This document shows, one piece after another, positions 1-9,674 of a stretch of DNA of 64,000 nt; position 1 is the first letter of the stretch; every line of letters begins with the position of its first letter. The stretch lies in NCBI GenBank assembly GCA_947488755.1, contig CANLAD010000001.1, positions 1,688,247 to 1,752,246 of the forward strand. Reading direction: 5' to 3'. The notes under the pieces were generated by a model that was not told where the DNA came from, ran no database searches, and saw only the letters and a program-made list of their open reading frames with translations. Position numbers and translations under genes: made by a program. Origin of the DNA: an uncultured Erythrobacter sp. (GTDB lineage: Bacteria > Pseudomonadota > Alphaproteobacteria > Sphingomonadales > Sphingomonadaceae).

Positions 1-135
1 CGCGGCATTGAAGCCCGCAGGGGTATCGGTCGCAAGCGGGTTTTCCCAGAGCATCGCGCGGCTCGCCATCCAAGCCCCTGCGACCGCGATCAGCATCACG
101 AGAGGCGCTCCGCGACGAGACGCTTGCGCACTCAT
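1..135 (-). CDS. N-terminal fragment of an uncharacterised membrane-anchored or secreted protein
   Basis: An open frame starts with ATG at 135 and runs off the left edge, so only 45 residues are visible. After a short basic start (SAQASRRG) comes a hydrophobic stretch of about 15 residues (PLVMLIAVAGAWMA), consistent with a signal anchor or signal peptide. The ATG overlaps the stop codon of the upstream glycosyltransferase gene as ATGA, so the two are probably translationally coupled and share an operon. The product cannot be identified from this fragment. A role in envelope polysaccharide or adsorption-receptor biology is suggested only by the neighbour. Confidence 0.6.
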   Translation of the reverse strand, partial: MSAQASRRGAPLVMLIAVAGAWMASRAMLWENPLATDTPAGFNAA

Positions 136-1613
136 ATGCCAACGCTTTGCGATGGTGGCCCGGAGGCGGGCTCGGCCCTCACATCCCCACCGCTCGATGG
201 CGCGTGCAGCGGCACGGGATGACGATCGTGCGCCGTCTTGTCCCACCTGATCGCGCGGCCTGCGAGATTGCCGATGTATGCGCTGAGCGCGCGCCATCCG
301 GCCATGATCGCGACGATGTTGGTCACCGGTATGCGCAACACTGCCCACACACCTTCGCGAAGCCCATAGACCCGCGCGGTGAAGGCGAAGCGCCACGCCG
401 CGCGCCAGACGAAAAAGGCAAGGTTCGCGATCAGAATCGCCGCCAGATAGGGTGGCAGCGGTTGCGGTTCTGCAAAGCCGAGCTCGGTCGCTGTCCAGCC
501 CAGCACAGTCAGTGCCAGCAAAGTGTAGCCTGCGAGAAAGACCAGTGCGGAAAGCGGCCCGCGCCGATCGCGCATCCGCATCCAGCCCTCCGTCAATCCG
601 CCCGACCAGCCTGTCCGGTCCCAGCCCTGCAACGCGATCCCGTGCACCCAGCGGGTCTTCTGCCGAACGATGGCGGTGAGATTGCGCGGGAAGAATGCCC
701 GCGTCGCAATCAGCGTGCCATCATCGCCGCGCGCACGCACGAAACGGCAATCACCGCCCAGCCGCGCCGCGCCCAGCCCGAGCTCGTAATCCTCGGTCAG
801 CGACTGCGGCTCGAAGGGGACGCCGTCGCCGCGCTGCTCGCTCAAGGCGCTCAGCATTGGCCGGGACACAGCGCAGCCGACTCCCGCCGCCGGAAGCGCG
901 GCGCCGAGCTTTGCGCGGACAATTATCGCCTTGCCGTGGGCCTCGACGAATTCCTCGCAATAATGGCTTCCCAGCCAGCTGCGACCGCGCTGTGGCAGAG
1001 GCTCGACCGGCAATTGGACAAAGTCGGCACCGTCGATCAGTTCGCGTTGCAGAAGGCCCAGTCCCGCAGGATCGACCATGTCCTCGGCATCGTGAAACAC
1101 GATCCCGGCAAAGCGTCGACCCGATTCGCGCTCGTGCTGGGTCAGGGCGGTGAAAAGGCGATTGAGGCAATCAGCCTTCGTCGTCGGGCCGGGGCCCGGA
1201 TGGACGACAATGCGCACGCGAGGGTCTTGATCCGCGCCTCGCTTTGCCGCGGCGATCGTCGCGGGATCGTTGGCGTACACACCAATATAAAAGGCGATGC
1301 TGTCATGCGCCCATACACGCCGCATGTGGACCAGCGTGCTCGCCAGCACCTGCGCCTCGTCCCAGGCAGGAATGAAAACCGCGATCGGTGCGTGTGGCGG
1401 GCAGGTGCGCAGAGCTTCGCGGTCGAGAACCGGCGTCTTCGCCCGGCCACGCGCTTTCAGACCCAGCCACGCAAGATCGACCGCGAGGTCGTCCAGAGCC
1501 CCGAGCAGAAAGAACACCCCTGCGAAAAGCAGCAATTCATGCTGCACGACCGCCAGCCATTGCCATGCGGTCCAGTCCAAACCAGACAAAGCGACCCATA
1601 CCCCCTGTGGCAA
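132..1613 (-). CDS. Family 2 glycosyltransferase, NfrB-like inner-membrane protein
   Basis: A 493-residue protein. A hydrophobic N-terminal segment (about 20-45) is followed by a GT-A fold beginning IAVFIPAWDEA. A DAED motif fits the metal-binding DxD region, and TEDYELG and QKTRWVHG resemble the acceptor and Q-x-x-RW motifs of processive GT2 enzymes. Several C-terminal membrane segments follow. This matches the glycosyltransferase half of NfrB-type (phage N4 adsorption) proteins, which is shorter than the E. coli protein. The chosen start is TTG at 1613 and is uncertain. It overlaps the next gene by 4 nt and is divergent from nhaA. The actual sugar substrate is unknown. Confidence 0.75.
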   Translation of the reverse strand: MPQGVWVALSGLDWTAWQWLAVVQHELLLFAGVFFLLGALDDLAVDLAWLGLKARGRAKTPVLDREALRTCPPHAPIAVFIPAWDEAQVLASTLVHMRRVWAHDSIAFYIGVYANDPATIAAAKRGADQDPRVRIVVHPGPGPTTKADCLNRLFTALTQHERESGRRFAGIVFHDAEDMVDPAGLGLLQRELIDGADFVQLPVEPLPQRGRSWLGSHYCEEFVEAHGKAIIVRAKLGAALPAAGVGCAVSRPMLSALSEQRGDGVPFEPQSLTEDYELGLGAARLGGDCRFVRARGDDGTLIATRAFFPRNLTAIVRQKTRWVHGIALQGWDRTGWSGGLTEGWMRMRDRRGPLSALVFLAGYTLLALTVLGWTATELGFAEPQPLPPYLAAILIANLAFFVWRAAWRFAFTARVYGLREGVWAVLRIPVTNIVAIMAGWRALSAYIGNLAGRAIRWDKTAHDRHPVPLHAPSSGGDVRAEPASGPPSQSVGI

Positions 1614-1678
1614 ACTCGTTATCGCGCCGCGAATAACCTTGCAACCGCATTACGTTTTCTGAAAAGGAGGCGCCCGAC

Positions 1679-2914
1679 ATGACCGATACGTCCACCGCCT
1701 CGCCCGATCCGCTACGCCGCATCTTCGCGCCCGTAAAAGCGCTGTTCGTCGGAGACGCCTCGGCCGGGGTGTTGCTGATTCTGGTGGCCGCCGCAGCCAT
1801 GCTGGCGGCAAACTCACCGCTTGCGGACGAATATCGCGATCTGTTTTACGGCAAGCTGCCCGTAACCCCCATTCCAAAGCTGTATGATCTGCATTTGTGG
1901 ATCAATGACGGGTTGATGGCGATTTTCTTCTTCGTCGTCGGTCTGGAAGTGAAGCGCGAGCTGGTTGCGGGGTCGCTGGCCGATCCTGCCGCGCGGCGAC
2001 TGCCGATGCTCGCCGCGCTTGCCGGGATGGCGGCACCTGCAATTGTCTTCATGATCGTGTCCGGCGGCGGACAATATACCAGTGGCTGGGCCATCCCAGC
2101 CGCGACCGACATCGCCTTCGCGATGGGTGTGCTCGGACTGCTGGGAAACCGGGTCCCGGCATCTCTGCGTCTGTTCCTGCTGACGGTCGCTATCGTCGAC
2201 GATATCGGCGCGGTGCTCGTCATCGCGGTGTTCTACACCCCGACGATCAAGCTCACCTGGTTGCTAGCAGCCGCGCTCGTACTCGCCGTAATGGTGGGGC
2301 TGAACCGCTTGAAGGTAGGCGTGTTCTGGCCGTACATCCTGTTGGCGCTGGTGCTGTGGTACTGCGTGCTCAACACCGGAGTGCACGCGACGATTGCCGG
2401 TGTGCTCGCGGCGTTGACTATCCCGATGCGGCGGCCCGACGGGAATTCGATGCTTGAGCGCCTGGAGCACGGTCTGGCACCATGGAGCGCCTATCTTGTC
2501 GTGCCGGTATTCGGGTTCGCCAATGCGGGGGTTTCGCTCGCCGGCATGGGCGCCGATGCGCTGCTCGCCCCGTTGCCGGTCGCGATTGCCGCGGGCCTGG
2601 TCGTGGGCAAGCAGGTCGGGATTTTCTCGATCGTATTTCTGGCCGACAAGTCGGGCTTTGCTCCGCGTCCTGAAAACGCCACCTGGCCGGAGGTGTGGGG
2701 CATATCGATCCTGTGCGGGATAGGCTTCACGATGAGCTTGTTCATCGGCAGCCTCGCCTTCCCCAACCAGCCATTATTCATTGAAGAGGCAAAGATCGGC
2801 ATTCTCACCGGTTCGGCGATCTCGGCAATCCTCGGCTTCGTGGTTCTGAGGATGACGACTTCGCACACAGCCGAGGAATGCGACGATCAGGGGCAGCAGC
2901 CAAGCAACGCCTGA
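1679..2914 (+). CDS. nhaA: Na+/H+ antiporter NhaA
   Basis: 411 residues with about twelve predicted membrane helices, the usual length for NhaA. It exchanges cytoplasmic Na+ for periplasmic H+ and serves salt and alkaline tolerance. The paired aspartates of the ion site are present in VAIVDDIGAV (D174, D175), and ATDIAFAMG (D144) corresponds to the other conserved Asp of the family. A strong Shine-Dalgarno (AAAAGGAGG, about 1661-1669) precedes the ATG at a normal distance. The gene stands alone, divergent from the glycosyltransferase and convergent with the glyoxalase gene. A marine or saline habitat would fit but is not proven. Confidence 0.95.
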   Translation: MTDTSTASPDPLRRIFAPVKALFVGDASAGVLLILVAAAAMLAANSPLADEYRDLFYGKLPVTPIPKLYDLHLWINDGLMAIFFFVVGLEVKRELVAGSLADPAARRLPMLAALAGMAAPAIVFMIVSGGGQYTSGWAIPAATDIAFAMGVLGLLGNRVPASLRLFLLTVAIVDDIGAVLVIAVFYTPTIKLTWLLAAALVLAVMVGLNRLKVGVFWPYILLALVLWYCVLNTGVHATIAGVLAALTIPMRRPDGNSMLERLEHGLAPWSAYLVVPVFGFANAGVSLAGMGADALLAPLPVAIAAGLVVGKQVGIFSIVFLADKSGFAPRPENATWPEVWGISILCGIGFTMSLFIGSLAFPNQPLFIEEAKIGILTGSAISAILGFVVLRMTTSHTAEECDDQGQQPSNA

Positions 2915-2938
2915 CGCGCGGCCTGGCCCGCTGGTGCA

Positions 2939-3391
2939 TCACCAGCTTCCGGTGTTCTCCATGCTCGCCCACGGCTCCTGCGGTTCGAGCCGCCCGTCCT
3001 GCAAGAGCTCGACCGATATTCCGTCCGGCGTCTTGACGAAGGCCATATGCCCATCGCGTGGGGGACGATGGATCGTGTGCCCCGCATCCATCAGCCGCTG
3101 GCAGGTTTCGTAGACGTTGGCCACCCGGTATGCGAGGTGCCCGAAATTGCGCCCGCCATCGAATTTCTCAGGCGCGCTGCTGTCTTCGGGCGGCCAGTTA
3201 TAGGTCAGTTCGACCTCGGCCACGCCTTCTTGCCCGGGAGCCGCAAGAAAAATCAGCGTGAACCGCCCCGCCTCGACATCGAAGCGACGGACCTCTTTCA
3301 ACCCGATCAGGTCAAAGAACGCGACGGTCCCGTCAGGATCGCTCACACGGATCATCGAATGAAGGTATTGCACTGCGGCTTTGTCGTTCAT
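2939..3391 (-). CDS. VOC-family glyoxalase I (lactoylglutathione lyase-like)
   Basis: 150 residues from the ATG at 3391. The open frame extends upstream, but MNDKAAVQYLH is the usual family N-terminus. The four metal positions of glyoxalase I are recognisable: His in YLHSMIRV, Glu in VELTYNW, His in FGHLAYRV and Glu in ISVELLQ, arranged as two beta-alpha-beta-beta-beta repeats. Lactoylglutathione lyase isomerises the methylglyoxal-glutathione hemithioacetal to S-lactoylglutathione in the cytoplasm. The gene is monocistronic and convergent with nhaA. Family assignment is firm; the exact substrate is inferred. Confidence 0.85.
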   Translation of the reverse strand: MNDKAAVQYLHSMIRVSDPDGTVAFFDLIGLKEVRRFDVEAGRFTLIFLAAPGQEGVAEVELTYNWPPEDSSAPEKFDGGRNFGHLAYRVANVYETCQRLMDAGHTIHRPPRDGHMAFVKTPDGISVELLQDGRLEPQEPWASMENTGSW

Positions 3392-3647
3392 GGTCTGCGC
3401 ATCCTTTGTCCCTCGCACCGCTAGATTGGCGAGAGGCATGCCGCAAGCTCGAGTGCGACAGCGCCGTCACATCGTAGTCCGCAACGCGCTCAGTTGCCGT
3501 TAAGCCTTCGCAGGCCTAGATGCGGTGTCTCGTCAAAGTCGTAAATTCCTTTGGATCGGCGCTTTGCCGGTTGCACACGACCGGGCTGCACCCGCCAAGA
3601 TAACCGTTATAATTGCCGCCGCCGCGCGGCCCCGAAAGACCGTCACA

Positions 3648-4454
3648 ATGCTCAAGGCCCTTCAACAGATGCTCCGTCCCGCGAACCCAGCGCCGCGCGC
3701 AGCGGTGCCGGAGGGCACGCGCTATTACGTGATCGGGGACATTCACGGGTGTCTCGACCTGTACGAAGCGATGATCGAAGCCATCGAGAGCGATGACAGC
3801 GCACGACCGGACGCGAAAACGCAAATCATCCTCTTGGGCGATCTGGTGGATCGCGGCCCTGACAGCGCTGGCGTCGTGGCGCGCACGCGATCCTGGCAGC
3901 AGGAACGCACCGTGCGAGTGCTTGCAGGAAACCACGAGGAAATGTTCCTGACATCATTTAAGCGCCCTGAAGCGCTGCGCCACTTCCTGAAACACGGGGG
4001 CCGCGAAACGGTGCTGAGCTACGGCATGACGCGCGAGCAGTTCAATGCCTGCACGCTTGATGAGCTGTTCGACCTCCTGCCCCAGATCGTTCCCCAGTCC
4101 GAGCGCGAATATATCGCCGGGTTCGAGGACATGATCGTGGCGGGCGATTACCTGTTCGTTCACGCCGGGATTGATCCGGCACGCCCTATCGATGAGCAGA
4201 AGCGGACGGACATTCTCTGGATCCGCGACCGATTCCTCAATCATTCGGGCCCGCTCGATAAAGTAGTCGTCCACGGCCACACGATTTGTGACGATGTCGC
4301 CGACCACGGCAACCGCATCGGGATTGACACTGGCGCTTTCCGGTCAGGTGTGCTTACGGCTCTCGTGCTCGAAGGCGATCGGCGGCGGGTCATTCAGGCC
4401 AGGCAGCGAGAGACGGGTGCGATCGAGATTTCTCGCAGCAACCCGAACGACTAG
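3648..4454 (+). CDS. Calcineurin-like metallophosphatase (Ser/Thr phosphatase / ApaH-like family)
   Basis: 268 residues from the ATG at 3648 (MLKALQQMLR). The open frame reaches upstream, but the domain begins just after this start. All PPP-family metal motifs are visible in order: GDIHG, GDLVDRG, GNHE, HAGID and VHGHT. Such enzymes hydrolyse phosphoproteins or diadenosine polyphosphates with two metal ions. Which of these is the substrate here cannot be told from sequence. The upstream 3440-3647 stretch has no gene and no clear signal. The gene ends 27 nt before a perfect palindrome that precedes ugd. Confidence 0.85.
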   Translation: MLKALQQMLRPANPAPRAAVPEGTRYYVIGDIHGCLDLYEAMIEAIESDDSARPDAKTQIILLGDLVDRGPDSAGVVARTRSWQQERTVRVLAGNHEEMFLTSFKRPEALRHFLKHGGRETVLSYGMTREQFNACTLDELFDLLPQIVPQSEREYIAGFEDMIVAGDYLFVHAGIDPARPIDEQKRTDILWIRDRFLNHSGPLDKVVVHGHTICDDVADHGNRIGIDTGAFRSGVLTALVLEGDRRRVIQARQRETGAIEISRSNPND

Positions 4455-4481
4455 GCCGCTCCCCGGTTCGCGTACGAGTCA

Positions 4482-4503
4482 TGCGCCGGACATGTCCGGC
4501 GCA
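4482..4503. promoter_or_regulatory. 22-bp perfect palindrome between the phosphatase gene and ugd
   Basis: The half-site TGCGCCGGACA is followed directly by its exact reverse complement, with no spacer. It lies 27 nt after the phosphatase stop and 37 nt before the ugd start. There is no T-run, so it is not a standard intrinsic terminator. It could be an operator for a dimeric repressor controlling ugd or an RNA stem. Confidence 0.5.
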
Positions 4504-4540
4504 CGAAACGCACTTATCGGGGCATAAGGATCTCGCGACT

Positions 4541-5851
4541 ATGAAAATCGCAATGGTGGGTTCGGGCTATGTGGGGCTCGTATCGGGCGCGTGTTTTGCC
4601 GATTTCGGCCACGACGTGGTTTGCATCGATACCGACCAGAACAAGGTCGATCGCCTGAAGGACGGCGTCATGCCGATCTACGAGCCGGGCCTCGATCAAC
4701 TGGTCGCCAACAATGTCGCCGCCGGGCGCCTGTCCTTCACGACTGACCTTGCACAGGGCATCGACGGCGCAGGCGCGATCTTCATTGCAGTGGGCACCCC
4801 CAGCCGCCGGGGGGATGGACACGCCGATCTCACCTATGTCCACGAAGTGGCTCGCCAAGTGGGAGATACGCTTTCGGGCGATGCGGTGGTGGTCACGAAA
4901 TCCACGGTTCCGGTCGGCACTGGCGACGCGGTCGAGCGGATCATCGCGGATTCTGGTACGGCCCATAAGGTGTCGGTCGTCTCAAACCCCGAATTCCTGC
5001 GCGAGGGCGCGGCGATCGGCGACTTCAAGCGGCCGGACCGGATTGTCATCGGGGTCGAGGATGATTTTGGCCGCGATGTAATGCGCGAGGTCTATCGCCC
5101 GCTGTTCCTGAACGAATCGCCGATCCTGTTCACCTCGCGCCGCACCAGCGAGCTTATCAAATATGCCGCGAACGCCTTCCTCGCGACGAAGATCACCTTT
5201 ATCAACGAGATGGCCGATCTGTGCGAGAAAGTCGGGGCCAATGTACAGGACGTCGCGCGCGGGATCGGGATGGACAACCGGATTGGGCCGAAGTTCCTGC
5301 ATGCCGGGCCCGGCTATGGCGGCTCGTGCTTTCCCAAGGATACGTTGGCGCTGCTCAAGACCGCCGAGGATTATGACAGCCCGACCCGGATCGTCGAAGC
5401 GGTGGTCAAGACAAATGACAGCCGCAAGCGCGCGATGGGTCGCAAGGTGATCGAGGCACTCGGCGGTGCAGACGCGGCGCGCGGCAAGAAAGCCGCACTG
5501 CTCGGCCTCACTTTCAAGCCGAACACCGACGATATGCGTGATTCGCCCGCCATTGCGATAGCCCAGACGCTCAGCGATGCCGGGGTGGAAGTCACCGCTT
5601 ACGATCCCGAAGGAATGGAGCAGGCCGCACCGCTGCTACCGCAAGTGACCATGTGCGATGATCCTTACACCGCGATCGAGGGGGCCGATGTCGTCACCAT
5701 CGTGACCGAATGGGACGCATTTCGCGCGCTCGACCTTAATCGCGTCAAGGATCTGGCCAAGGCGCCCGTGCTGGTTGATCTGCGCAATATCTACGATCCG
5801 CAGGACGTGCGCGCGGCAGGCTTCGCCTATACCGGCGTAGGGCGCGCCTGA
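4541..5851 (+). CDS. ugd: UDP-glucose 6-dehydrogenase
   Basis: 436 residues. It oxidises UDP-glucose to UDP-glucuronate with two NAD+, supplying acidic sugar for exopolysaccharide. The N-terminal Rossmann motif is GSGYVG, the substrate loop includes NPEFLREG, and the catalytic cysteine C263 sits in GGSCFPKD. The C-terminal UDP-binding domain has GLTFKPNTDD. The ATG at 4541 (MKIAMVGSGYVG) is chosen over an in-frame ATG at 4481 because the upstream codons lie inside the palindrome and the family starts here; AAGGA lies about 12 nt upstream. It is alone in its transcription unit, and no polysaccharide cluster follows. Confidence 0.95.
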   Translation: MKIAMVGSGYVGLVSGACFADFGHDVVCIDTDQNKVDRLKDGVMPIYEPGLDQLVANNVAAGRLSFTTDLAQGIDGAGAIFIAVGTPSRRGDGHADLTYVHEVARQVGDTLSGDAVVVTKSTVPVGTGDAVERIIADSGTAHKVSVVSNPEFLREGAAIGDFKRPDRIVIGVEDDFGRDVMREVYRPLFLNESPILFTSRRTSELIKYAANAFLATKITFINEMADLCEKVGANVQDVARGIGMDNRIGPKFLHAGPGYGGSCFPKDTLALLKTAEDYDSPTRIVEAVVKTNDSRKRAMGRKVIEALGGADAARGKKAALLGLTFKPNTDDMRDSPAIAIAQTLSDAGVEVTAYDPEGMEQAAPLLPQVTMCDDPYTAIEGADVVTIVTEWDAFRALDLNRVKDLAKAPVLVDLRNIYDPQDVRAAGFAYTGVGRA

Positions 5852-6041
5852 GTTCAGTCGATCCAGCCCACGCAAGCTCCTGATGGTTAACGTCTTCAGT
5901 AATTTGCAACCCCGGAAAAAAGTTGTGTCACGCGATTGGCATATCTTTCTGAAGCCTTAACGTGGCGACAGTCTCGAGGGGGCGGGTCCGAGTCGTTATT
6001 GCTCCCTGTCGAGGTCACTGACCACAGCTAGGGGTAGCATC

Positions 6042-9000
6042 ATGAGCAGGTTCACGTTCCTTTCCGGCGTCGGAGTCGCGGCACTTTCCGGCGCGCTCGC
6101 AGCCATGCCGGCATACGCATCGACCGGTGAAGCCACGGCAACAGCGACCGCATCGACGCCTGAAGCCGCCGACACTTCGGCCTCCGAACGCATCCACGAA
6201 GCGATCGAGCGGATCGAGAAGCGCCGCGAATGGTTCGCTGAAATGCGTGATCGAGAGGCGGAACCAGCGCTCCAGCCCAAACCACTGAGCACGGTCGGCG
6301 CAATCGCCGCCCCTGCGGCACCGGCGATCACCATCGATAGCTTTGCCGGCCTGCGCACCGAAAGCTTCGACGTCGCGAGTTTCGATCCTGTACGTTACAA
6401 CGGCGGAGGTCTTGTCGGAAATATCAATGACGGCACCGCCGAAATCATCGCGCGCGACGACCTCGGCGTCGACGGGATCGTGGACACGGAAAATGCGTGG
6501 CCCTCGGTCGTGCAGATGTTCTTCCAGAACAACAATTCGGGCTTCGTCGGGCTCAACTGCACCGGTACAGTCATCAATCCGCGCACGGTTCTGACTGCGG
6601 CGCACTGTGTCAACTCATCGTCATCCGAGAGTTATGGCCTTATCGGCGAAGCTGATCAGGCTATCCTGATCGCCTCTGGCGTTGACACCGCTCCGCGCAT
6701 CTTCGGCACCCTTTTTGATGGTCTGAGCTATAGCGAGGGCGGCGCCGCTACGAGCACCGACGTAATCATTCACTCGTCGGCCAACCTCGATACAGACGGG
6801 TCACTGGCCTTCCCCTGGGCCGATGTTGCTCTGATAGCGGTCGACGAACCGATTACCGATGTTCCTGCATTGCCAATCCTCCTCAGTCCACTCGGTGAGT
6901 TAACCCATGTGGTTGCGTTGGGCTACGGCACCAACGGGACCGGTCAACAGGGTGCAATAAACACCGGCTCTCCTTTCCTCCGTCGTGTCGGCGAGAATAT
7001 GCTGGGCCTAATCGGTTCTTCGGCAGACTTCGTCGACGGAGTTTTTCCTGCCCTGGCACCAACTTCAGAAGCCTTCGGATTTGCGACCCAGACCTACTAT
7101 TGGTTCGACTTCGACAATCCTGAACGCACGCAGGAACAAAAAGATGCCTGCGTTTTTAGCGGGACCGGAATAAACTGCCTTGACGCGGATGCGGTCCTCG
7201 CAATCGATTACTTCGACGGCGACGCCCTCGATGGCGAAGTCGCGACCGCGCCGGGTGATAGCGGATCGCCCCTTATCGTCGACGAACTATATGATTTCCC
7301 GGTCATTTCGGCGGTGTTGAGCGGCGGGTTCGACTTTTTCAACAACAACAACCGCTATGGCGACGTCAGCTTCTACAACCCGCTTTATCCCTTCTTTGAA
7401 TTCATTACCGAAAACACGCCCTACAAATATGTCTCGGCGGTCGAAGGTGATGGCGTTTGGTCAGACCCCACCCGTTGGACGCAGGAACTGGACCCGGGCT
7501 TCTTCATCGATGATGGCAACGGCAATCTGGTGAACGGGATCCCTGACGGCGAAGAACCCGGTGTTTACGCCAACGAAATCAAGATCGGCACGGTCTTGGG
7601 CGAGGACATTTCAGGAAATACGCCTGAAACGTCTGCATCCCTGCCGCCACAGGGCACGCCCGGCTTCGGCGCCGACATTCCCGAAAGCTCCGTCCTGCTC
7701 GGACCAGGATCGACCGGCTTTGTTCCGCAGAACACCGATGGTTCTCCGGGTGAAGCGTTTGTCAATCCGGCCCAATATTTCGAAGTAATCCTGAACCGAG
7801 CGGGCACGACCACGGTTGATCTCGATGTCGAGATAGACCGTCTGGTAATCGACAGCGACGACGCCGGGTTCATCCTGCCTGAGGCATGGGACTTCACCAG
7901 CAATATCGGCGTTGAGCAGATGGCTGGTTTCGCCCAGATCGATGGCACGCTCAACACACCGATCTATACGCTCGGCACCGGCCTTCTGGCTGGTGACGGC
8001 ACGATCGACGTCGACGCTTTGTTCAACGTCGCGGGTCTGGTCAGCGCGGGCGGGCTCGACAGCGTCGGAACCCTCACTGTTGATGGCGACTACGTTCAGA
8101 CGAGCGGCGCAGCGCTTGTGTCCGACTTCACCTACTCGCGTCGGCGCCAGATCACTTCCGACACGCTGGAAGTCACCGGGACAGCAGTGCTCGATGGCGC
8201 GCTGTTCGTGGTCGCTGACAACCCGCGGGTGCGGTTCGGTGCCGAATTCACCGTACTCGAAGCCGGTGAAATCGACGGCGAGTTCGCTGTGACGACCCTG
8301 GTCAGCCGCTCGCCGGTCCTCACGGCGGAATCCCGCGTCGAGGATGGTCAGGTCATCGTGACGCTCGGTGCACGCCGGATCAGCGATTTCTTCGACGAGG
8401 AGGATAGCCTCGCATCGCTGGCCAACACGCTCGACACGCTGCGCTTCAGCGATGATTTCGCGGCCGTGGCGGACATGTTCGCGCTGATCGATAGCGCCAG
8501 CGCCGAAACGCTGGGTGCGACCCTGTCATCGCTGACCCCGACCAGTGCGTTTGCGCAGTCCTTCACCGCAAACGGCTTTTCGCAGCGTTTCACTGGTCAG
8601 GTCGCGCAGCGCACCCTCGCGCTTCGGGGTGGATCACGCGGTGCCGGAGCGTTCTCGGCGGCGGGCAATGCCAGCTTCGCACTTGCTGGCGGCCTCCCGG
8701 CTGAAACCGGTCGGCTTGGTGTGTTCGGAAGCGCGTCGGGCATCTATCGCAATGCCGAGCAGCAATCGGGTGTTCTCGGCAGCGGATCGCTTGGCTTCGG
8801 CATGAACCAGGGTGCGGTGGCGAATGGTGTCGCGAGCCAGGCGATTGGTGCCAATGCGCTTGAACAGGCAGCGTTGACGCAGGCTGGCGAGCTCACCATT
8901 GGTGCCGATCTCAGGGTCTCAGACGCATTCAGCTTCGGTGTCGCAGTCTCCGACATCCTTAACAGCCAAGCCGCCACAGGTCCGCTCGCTGTACAGGACA

Positions 9001-9644
9001 ACCGCAGCCGGGCGGTCGCAATCTACGCGACCTATTCGGATGGTCCGGCTTTCGCCGACGGCTATGCCGGGTCGTCGCGGCAGGAATTCGGTCTTGAACG
9101 CGCCAGCGCGGGCAACATGCAGGCCGGTTTCTCCAATGCGATCGGCAATGCCGAGGGTCGGCAGGTCTTCGGCGGAATGCGGGTCGGCTACGCGTTTGAC
9201 CTGGCAAAAGGTGTGGAAGTCGGGCCGGTCGCAAGCCTCGATTACGTCCGCAACGAGATCGGCGGATACGATGAAGCCGGTGCTGGCCGCTTTGGACTGC
9301 TGGTCGATGACCGCACGTTCACCTCGCTCGGCGCGAAGGTCGGGGCGATGGCGTCGCTCGACATTCGCACTGGAGAAACCAGCGCGATCCGGGCTTTCGG
9401 TTCGCTGGCCTATGCTCGCGAGCTTGCCGATAGCGCCGATGTCGTGACCGCACGCTTCGCCAGCGCTCCTGACACGCCGTTCACCATCGCCAATGCGCTC
9501 GATCCCCAATGGGTGTCAGTCAATGCGGGCGCTGAGTTCGCGCTCTGGGCAAACCTGCAGGCATCGGTGTCGGTCACGTCTGACATGGGCCGCGGCGTGC
9601 TGTCGAACGATCAGGGTCAGGTGGCATTGAGCTGGCAGTTCTGA
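6042..9644 (+). CDS. Autotransporter with trypsin-like serine protease passenger
   Basis: 1200 residues. A signal peptide (ending near PAYAS) leads to an alanine-rich, helix-prone linker and then a chymotrypsin-fold domain. The complete triad is visible: H188 in LTAAHC, D261 in WADVAL and S407 in GDSGSP. A long beta-helical passenger (about 500-800) precedes a C-terminal autotransporter beta-barrel that ends in an aromatic residue (SWQF), as needed for outer-membrane insertion. The protein is likely displayed or released at the surface as a type Va secreted protease. An AGGGG motif lies shortly before the ATG. The 190-nt upstream region (5852-6041) has no gene. The substrate is unknown; self-cleavage is possible. 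Confidence 0.9.
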   Translation: MSRFTFLSGVGVAALSGALAAMPAYASTGEATATATASTPEAADTSASERIHEAIERIEKRREWFAEMRDREAEPALQPKPLSTVGAIAAPAAPAITIDSFAGLRTESFDVASFDPVRYNGGGLVGNINDGTAEIIARDDLGVDGIVDTENAWPSVVQMFFQNNNSGFVGLNCTGTVINPRTVLTAAHCVNSSSSESYGLIGEADQAILIASGVDTAPRIFGTLFDGLSYSEGGAATSTDVIIHSSANLDTDGSLAFPWADVALIAVDEPITDVPALPILLSPLGELTHVVALGYGTNGTGQQGAINTGSPFLRRVGENMLGLIGSSADFVDGVFPALAPTSEAFGFATQTYYWFDFDNPERTQEQKDACVFSGTGINCLDADAVLAIDYFDGDALDGEVATAPGDSGSPLIVDELYDFPVISAVLSGGFDFFNNNNRYGDVSFYNPLYPFFEFITENTPYKYVSAVEGDGVWSDPTRWTQELDPGFFIDDGNGNLVNGIPDGEEPGVYANEIKIGTVLGEDISGNTPETSASLPPQGTPGFGADIPESSVLLGPGSTGFVPQNTDGSPGEAFVNPAQYFEVILNRAGTTTVDLDVEIDRLVIDSDDAGFILPEAWDFTSNIGVEQMAGFAQIDGTLNTPIYTLGTGLLAGDGTIDVDALFNVAGLVSAGGLDSVGTLTVDGDYVQTSGAALVSDFTYSRRRQITSDTLEVTGTAVLDGALFVVADNPRVRFGAEFTVLEAGEIDGEFAVTTLVSRSPVLTAESRVEDGQVIVTLGARRISDFFDEEDSLASLANTLDTLRFSDDFAAVADMFALIDSASAETLGATLSSLTPTSAFAQSFTANGFSQRFTGQVAQRTLALRGGSRGAGAFSAAGNASFALAGGLPAETGRLGVFGSASGIYRNAEQQSGVLGSGSLGFGMNQGAVANGVASQAIGANALEQAALTQAGELTIGADLRVSDAFSFGVAVSDILNSQAATGPLAVQDNRSRAVAIYATYSDGPAFADGYAGSSRQEFGLERASAGNMQAGFSNAIGNAEGRQVFGGMRVGYAFDLAKGVEVGPVASLDYVRNEIGGYDEAGAGRFGLLVDDRTFTSLGAKVGAMASLDIRTGETSAIRAFGSLAYARELADSADVVTARFASAPDTPFTIANALDPQWVSVNAGAEFALWANLQASVSVTSDMGRGVLSNDQGQVALSWQF

Positions 9645-9674
9645 TCCACCCGACCACCCACTCGGTGTGAGACG

